From contig NZ_JAHZQZ020000020.1 in NCBI RefSeq assembly GCF_019449275.2, positions 1 through 64,000 on the forward strand: a stretch of DNA of 64,000 nt, read 5' to 3'. The position numbers and the translations under genes are program-made. A model generated the notes under the pieces. It did no database searches and was not told the DNA's origin. It was given only the letters and a program-made list of their open reading frames with translations. Each line of letters opens with the position of its first letter. Position 1 is the stretch's first letter. Origin of the DNA: Microbacterium sp. HD4P20 (GTDB taxonomy: Bacteria > Actinomycetota > Actinomycetes > Actinomycetales > Microbacteriaceae). This document shows positions 59,796-64,000 of this stretch, piece after piece.

Positions 59796-60481
59796 CCGAG
59801 AACAAGGAGAACAACGTGACCGAGCAGGCTGCTGCCGAGGCTCCGGCCGAGGCCGCTACGGCGCCCGCCGAGCGCGAGCGCGAGCCGCGTCGCGGCGGTC
59901 GCGAGCGCAACCAGACGCGTGGTGACCGTGGTGGTCGCGACCGCAACGAGAGCCAGTTCCTCGAGCGCGTCGTCACCATCAACCGCGTGTCGAAGGTCGT
60001 CAAGGGCGGTCGCCGGTTCAGCTTCACCGCGCTCGTCGTCGTCGGCGACGGCAACGGTGTGGTCGGAGTCGGCTACGGCAAGGCCCGTGAGGTCCCGCTG
60101 GCGATCTCGAAGGGCGTCGAGGAGGCCAAGCGCAACTTCTTCCGCGTGCCCCGCGTCGGTGCGACCATCCCGCACCCGGTGCAGGGTGAGGCCGCTGCCG
60201 GTGTGGTGCTGCTGCGCCCCGCCTCGGCCGGTACCGGTGTCATCGCCGGTGGTCCGGTGCGTGCCGTGCTCGAGTGCGCCGGGATCCACGACGTGCTGTC
60301 GAAGTCGCTCGGCTCGTCGAACACGATCAACATCGTCCACGCGACGGTGGAGGCCCTGAAGCAGCTCGAGGAGCCCCGTGCGGTCGCCGCGCGTCGCGGA
60401 CTCGAGTTCGACCAGGTCGCCCCCGCCCGTCTCGTCCGTGCCGAGGCTGAGGCCGCGGCCGCCGCGAAGGCAGGTGTCTGA
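59792..60481 (+). CDS. rpsE: 30S ribosomal protein S5
   Basis: A 229-residue S5. GTG 59792 with AAGGAGG upstream. Residues about 1-50 are an Ala/Glu/Arg-rich extension; the core starts at [20 protein letters not shown] and contains [20 protein letters not shown] and [12 protein letters not shown]. It overlaps rplR by 4 bp and rpmD by 1 bp. Confidence 0.97.
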   Translation: MTENKENNVTEQAAAEAPAEAATAPAEREREPRRGGRERNQTRGDRGGRDRNESQFLERVVTINRVSKVVKGGRRFSFTALVVVGDGNGVVGVGYGKAREVPLAISKGVEEAKRNFFRVPRVGATIPHPVQGEAAAGVVLLRPASAGTGVIAGGPVRAVLECAGIHDVLSKSLGSSNTINIVHATVEALKQLEEPRAVAARRGLEFDQVAPARLVRAEAEAAAAAKAGV

Positions 60482-60666
60482 TGGCTGCGCGTCTGAAGGT
60501 CACGCAGGTCAAGTCCAAGGTGAGTGAGAAGCAGAACCAGCGTGACACGCTGCGTTCGCTCGGTCTGAAGCGGATCGGCGACTCGGTCGTCCGTCCTGAC
60601 GACGCGCAGACGCGCGGTTACGTCCGGACCGTCGCTCACCTCGTGAAGGTTGAGGAGATCGACTGA
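60481..60666 (+). CDS. rpmD: 50S ribosomal protein L30
   Basis: A 61-residue L30, the usual bacterial length. [20 protein letters not shown] and the [13 protein letters not shown] turn are typical. The start overlaps the rpsE stop codon and its own stop overlaps the rplO start. Confidence 0.96.
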   Translation: MAARLKVTQVKSKVSEKQNQRDTLRSLGLKRIGDSVVRPDDAQTRGYVRTVAHLVKVEEID

Positions 60667-61346
60667 TGGCTGAGAAGGCCGAGAAGAACGAGGCCGTCGA
60701 GGCGGAGAAGACTGCTCCCGCCAAGAAGGCTCCCGCGAACAAGGCTGCCGCCAAGCCGGCTGCCGACAAGGCTGCCGCCAAGCCGGCCGCCGACAAGGCT
60801 GAGAAGGCTGCCGCAAAGCCGGCCGCCGCCAAGGCTGAGAAGGCGCCTGCTGCCAAGAAGGCTCCGGCCAAGAAGGCGGCTCCGAAGGCCGATGCTCCGG
60901 CATCGCGCCCCGGCGTGCTGAAGGTGCACCACCTGCGTCCGGTTCCCGGATCGAACACCCCCAAGACCCGTGTGGGTCGCGGTGAGGCGTCGAAGGGCAA
61001 GACCGCCGGTCGTGGCACCAAGGGCACGAAGGCCCGCTACCAGGTCAAGGTGGGCTTCGAGGGTGGGCAGATGCCTCTGCACATGCGCACCCCGAAGCTG
61101 CGCGGATTCAAGAACCCGTTCCGCGTCGAGTACCAGGTCGTGAACCTGGAGAAGCTCGCGGAGTTGTACCCGGCCGGTGGCGACGTCACCGTCGGCGACC
61201 TGGTCGCCAAGGGTGCGGTGCGCAAGAACGAGAAGGTCAAGGTGCTCGGCACCGGCGACATCTCGGTGAAGCTCAACGTCGCGGTCGACAAGGTCTCGGG
61301 TTCCGCCGAGCAGAAGATCGTCGCCGCGGGCGGCACCGTCAAGTAA
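60666..61346 (+). CDS. rplO: 50S ribosomal protein L15 with long Ala/Lys/Pro N-terminal extension
   Basis: A 226-residue L15. The conserved protein begins near residue 82 ([20 protein letters not shown], then [20 protein letters not shown]). The first 80 residues are a low-complexity Ala/Lys/Pro region with repeats such as [19 protein letters not shown], resembling histone H1/HU-type tails. ATG 60666 overlaps the rpmD stop codon and has no ATG alternative near the core, so the extension appears real. Confidence 0.95.
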   Translation: MAEKAEKNEAVEAEKTAPAKKAPANKAAAKPAADKAAAKPAADKAEKAAAKPAAAKAEKAPAAKKAPAKKAAPKADAPASRPGVLKVHHLRPVPGSNTPKTRVGRGEASKGKTAGRGTKGTKARYQVKVGFEGGQMPLHMRTPKLRGFKNPFRVEYQVVNLEKLAELYPAGGDVTVGDLVAKGAVRKNEKVKVLGTGDISVKLNVAVDKVSGSAEQKIVAAGGTVK

Positions 61347-61353
61347 GCGGTCA

Positions 61354-61387
61354 CAGTGGGGGTCGGAGCTTGCTCCGGCCCCCACTG
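61354..61387 (+). terminator. Hairpin between rplO and secY
   Basis: A 16-bp stem of 61354-61369 with 61372-61387 (left arm CAGTGGGGGTCGGAGC) with one T-G pair and an essentially closed TT loop, 8 bp after rplO and about 60 bp before secY. Likely a partial terminator or attenuator. Confidence 0.75.
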
Positions 61388-61447
61388 GGTTACCCTGGAC
61401 GTCGGTACGTCGCCGTGCGTACCGGCATCCCCTCTGGAGGAGTCCTC

Positions 61448-62773
61448 TTGTTCAGCGCCATCGCGCGGGTCTTCCGCACTCCCGACCTTCGGCGGAAGAT
61501 CGCTTTCACCCTGGCGATCATCGCCCTGTACCGCTTCGGCGCGCACGTGCCGGCGCCGTTCGTCGACTTCCCGAACGTGCAGTCCTGTCTGGACCAGTCG
61601 CAGAGCACAGAGGGCCTGCTGTCGCTGGTCAACCTGTTCTCGGGCGGCGCGCTGCTGCAGCTGTCGATCTTCGCCCTCGGCGTCATGCCGTACATCACGG
61701 CGACGATCATCACGCAGCTCCTGCGCGTGGTCATCCCGCACTTCGAGACGCTCTACAAAGAGGGCCAGGCGGGTCAGTCGAGGCTGACGCAGTACACCCG
61801 GTACCTGACGATCGCGCTCGCGCTCCTCCAGTCCACGACGCTGGTCACCGTCGCTCGCAGCGGACAGCTGTTCGGCACCACGGGCATCCCCGAGTGCGAG
61901 CAGCTGCTCACCAACGACGTGTGGTGGGCGCAGTTGCTCATGATCATCACGATGACCGCCGGCACCGGCCTCATCATGTGGTTCGCCGAGCTCGTGACCG
62001 AGCGCGGCATCGGCAACGGCATGTCGCTGCTGATCTTCACCTCGATCGCAGCCACCTTCCCGGCGGCCATGGGCGCCATCTGGGCCTCGCGCGGCTTCGA
62101 GGTGTTCCTTCTGGTCCTGGCGGTCGGCATCGTCGTCGTCGCCCTCGTCGTCTTCGTCGAGCAGTCACAGCGCCGCATCCCGGTGCAGTACGCCAAGCGC
62201 ATGGTCGGCAGGCGTACATACGGCGGCACGAACACGTACATCCCGATCAAGGTCAACATGGCGGGCGTCGTGCCGGTCATCTTCGCCTCGTCGCTGCTGT
62301 ACATCCCCGCGCTCATCGCGCAGTTCAACATGCAGCCCGACGCCGACAACACGATCCCCGGCTGGGTGCAGTGGATCCAGACGTACTTCACCAACGGCGA
62401 CAGCCCCATCTACATGGCGGTGTACTTCCTCCTCATCGTCGGTTTCACCTACTTCTACGTCGCGATCACGTTCAACCCGGTCGAGGTCGCCGACAACATG
62501 AAGAAGTACGGCGGGTTCATCCCCGGCATCCGTGCCGGCCGTCCGACCGCCGAGTACCTCGACTACGTCCTCACGCGCATCACGCTGCCCGGCTCGCTGT
62601 ACCTCGGTCTCATCGCGCTCATCCCGCTCATCGCGCTGGCCACGGTCGGTGCGAACCAGAACTTCCCGTTCGGCGGCGCGTCGATCCTGATCATCGTCGG
62701 TGTCGGCCTCGAGACGGTCAAGCAGATCGACGCGCAGCTGCAGCAGCGCCATTACGAAGGGCTCCTCCGATGA
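61448..62773 (+). CDS. secY: Preprotein translocase subunit SecY
   Basis: A 441-residue channel protein of the Sec translocon. TTG 61448 with GGAGGAG 6 nt upstream gives the N-terminus FSAIARVFRTPDLRRKI; an upstream frame into the hairpin region is discounted. Ten transmembrane helices are readable. LVNLFSGGALLQLSIFALGV (plug/TM2), ERGIGNGMSLLIF, RRIPVQYAKRMVGR and the C-terminal GLETVKQIDAQLQQRHYEG are standard. The stop codon overlaps adk. Confidence 0.97.
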   Translation: MFSAIARVFRTPDLRRKIAFTLAIIALYRFGAHVPAPFVDFPNVQSCLDQSQSTEGLLSLVNLFSGGALLQLSIFALGVMPYITATIITQLLRVVIPHFETLYKEGQAGQSRLTQYTRYLTIALALLQSTTLVTVARSGQLFGTTGIPECEQLLTNDVWWAQLLMIITMTAGTGLIMWFAELVTERGIGNGMSLLIFTSIAATFPAAMGAIWASRGFEVFLLVLAVGIVVVALVVFVEQSQRRIPVQYAKRMVGRRTYGGTNTYIPIKVNMAGVVPVIFASSLLYIPALIAQFNMQPDADNTIPGWVQWIQTYFTNGDSPIYMAVYFLLIVGFTYFYVAITFNPVEVADNMKKYGGFIPGIRAGRPTAEYLDYVLTRITLPGSLYLGLIALIPLIALATVGANQNFPFGGASILIIVGVGLETVKQIDAQLQQRHYEGLLR

Positions 62774-63366
62774 CAGCTCGCCTCCTCATCGTCGGCCCGC
62801 AGGGCTCGGGCAAGGGCACGCAGGGCGTCCGCATCGCCGAGACCTTCGGCGTCCTCCCCGTCTCGACCGGCGACGTCTTCCGCGCCGCCGTGTCGGCCGG
62901 CACACCGCTCGGCGAGCAGGTCAAGGCGATCATCGAGGCGGGCGATCTGGTGCCCGACGAGCTCACGAGCGCCGTCGTGCGCGACCGGCTCGCGCAGCCC
63001 GATGCCGCAGACGGCTTCCTGCTCGACGGCTACCCGCGCAACATCGCGCAGGTCGCCCACCTCGAGGAGTTCCTCGAGGGTCGTGGCGAGTCCCTCGACG
63101 CCGTGATCGAGCTCGATGTGCCGCGCGATGAGAGCATCGCCCGGCTGTCACGCCGCGCCGCCGAGCAGGGTCGCAGCGATGACACCGAAGAGGGCATCGC
63201 GAACCGCCTCGCGATCTACGAGCGCGAGACGGCGCCCATCCTCGACGTGTACCGCACGCGCGGGATCGTCGACCGGATCGACGGCGTCGGCTCGCTCGAC
63301 GAGATCACCCAGCGCATCATCGCGGCGCTCGAGGCGCGCGGGCTCGACCGCCCCGCCGCCGCCTAG
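62770..63366 (+). CDS. adk: Adenylate kinase
   Basis: A 198-residue short-LID adenylate kinase interconverting ATP, AMP and ADP. P-loop GPQGSGKGTQ (with Gln and Ser where many enzymes have Pro and Ala), STGDVFRAAV, DGFLLDGYPRNIAQ and a short LID (SRRAAEQGRSDDTEEGIANR) without zinc cysteines. The start overlaps the secY stop codon (ATGA). Confidence 0.96.
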   Translation: MTARLLIVGPQGSGKGTQGVRIAETFGVLPVSTGDVFRAAVSAGTPLGEQVKAIIEAGDLVPDELTSAVVRDRLAQPDAADGFLLDGYPRNIAQVAHLEEFLEGRGESLDAVIELDVPRDESIARLSRRAAEQGRSDDTEEGIANRLAIYERETAPILDVYRTRGIVDRIDGVGSLDEITQRIIAALEARGLDRPAAA

Positions 63367-63368
63367 TC

Positions 63369-64000
63369 GTGTCGCTGCGCCGCTCGATCTACAAGACGCC
63401 CGCCCAGCTGCGGGCGATGGTGGAGCCCGGCCTGATCACCGCTGCGGCACTCGAGGCCGTGCGCGAGCTGATCGCACCGGGGGTCACCACGGCGGAGCTG
63501 GATGCCGCGGCATCCGATGTCATCACCGCCCGGGGCGCGAAGTCGAACTTCCAGATGGTGCGCGGGTACCGCCACACCATCTGCGCCTCGGTGAACGAGC
63601 AGGTCGTCCACGGCATCCCGGGCGACCGTGCGCTCGAGCCGGGCGACATCCTGTCGATCGACGCCGGTGCTGAGTACAAGGGCTGGAACGGCGATTCGGC
63701 GTTCACCTTGGTCGTTCCGGATGCTGCCCGCCCGGAGCTCGTCGCCGAACGGCAGCGACTGTCGGACGTCACCGAGGGGTCGCTGTGGGCCGGCATCGCC
63801 GCGCTGGCGACGGCCAAGCACCTCGACGAGGTCGGCGCCGCGATCCAGGAGTACATCGAGGCCAACTCGCCGGGTTCCTCGGACGGCGCGGGGGGCTCGT
63901 ACGGGATCCTGCGCGAGTACGTGGGGCACGGCATCGGCCGCAAGATGCACGAGTCGCCGTCGGTGTTCAACTATCGCGTGGCCGACCCCGGCCCCGAGGT
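63369..64000 (+). CDS. map: Methionine aminopeptidase type I, cut by the window end
   Basis: The first 210 residues of a type I methionine aminopeptidase that removes initiator Met. GTG 63369 lies two bases after the adk stop codon. RRSIYKTPAQLRAMVEPG, ASVNEQVVHGIPG, the metal-binding Asp pair (SIDAGAEYKGWNGDSAF) and His (GHGIGRKMHE) are visible; the two Glu ligands would lie beyond position 64000. An insertion near residues 178-185 (SSDGAGG) is unusual but short. Confidence 0.95.
   Translation, partial: MSLRRSIYKTPAQLRAMVEPGLITAAALEAVRELIAPGVTTAELDAAASDVITARGAKSNFQMVRGYRHTICASVNEQVVHGIPGDRALEPGDILSIDAGAEYKGWNGDSAFTLVVPDAARPELVAERQRLSDVTEGSLWAGIAALATAKHLDEVGAAIQEYIEANSPGSSDGAGGSYGILREYVGHGIGRKMHESPSVFNYRVADPGPE

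Overview
The window looks like a chromosomal segment of a high-GC Gram-positive actinobacterium, most likely family Microbacteriaceae (Microbacterium or a close relative). The evidence is very high GC, many GTG and TTG starts, actinobacterial RpoB/RpoC and ribosomal protein sequences, LAxTG-type surface proteins and the very frequent word GGATGCC/GGCATCC. The assignment comes from reading the proteins, not from a search. No tRNA, rRNA, CRISPR array, transposase or phage gene was recognised.

Layout. 1-4.1 kb: a family-5 (peptide/nickel class) ABC importer, with binding lipoprotein and two permeases on the + strand; its two ATPases are fused in one convergent gene (4.2-6.0 kb). 6.4-8.9 kb: 5-oxoprolinase, pxpA plus a fused pxpB-pxpC. 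9.0-11.6 kb: a minus-strand DUF4062-STAND ATPase. 11.7-19.4 kb: rpoB-rpoC with promoter and terminator. 19.4-25.3 kb: small membrane and lipoprotein genes, including a three-gene overlapping operon (DUF3618, holin-like, amphipathic membrane protein) and a pair of convergent paralogues. 25.6-40.1 kb: a tightly coupled seven-gene operon with a Ser/Thr kinase, a 1992-residue Ig/cadherin-like exported protein, a MoxR ATPase, a DUF58 protein, a transglutaminase-fold protein lacking its catalytic Cys and His, an FHA protein, and a tail-anchored protein carrying a repeated Asp-x-Thr motif. 40.1-44.9 kb: the str operon (rpsL, rpsG, fusA, tuf). 45.3-46.8 kb: an AbiEi/nuclease-like gene and a small antitoxin-like protein. 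47.1-51.2 kb: two LAxTG surface proteins that share a novel-looking domain of about 105 residues. 51.3-64 kb: the S10-spc ribosomal operon, then secY, adk and the start of map.

The most unusual content is non-coding. (1) Five intergenic arrays of 20-bp units, each containing CATG and the core (A/G)CATG(C/G)TCGG, flip orientation at a central palindrome, so each locus is a large inverted repeat just upstream of a gene. (2) About 350 bp upstream of the second surface protein gene is a tandem array of twelve units of about 29 bp. Each unit has a conserved linker (CTGGGA..AC) and a hairpin of about 8 bp whose stem sequence changes from unit to unit while staying self-complementary. (3) The kinase/FHA operon encodes at least nine copies of a candidate phospho-acceptor motif, D-x-T-(I/V/L)-(I/V/L)-x-x-R-R, which suggests a multisite kinase-to-FHA signalling device.
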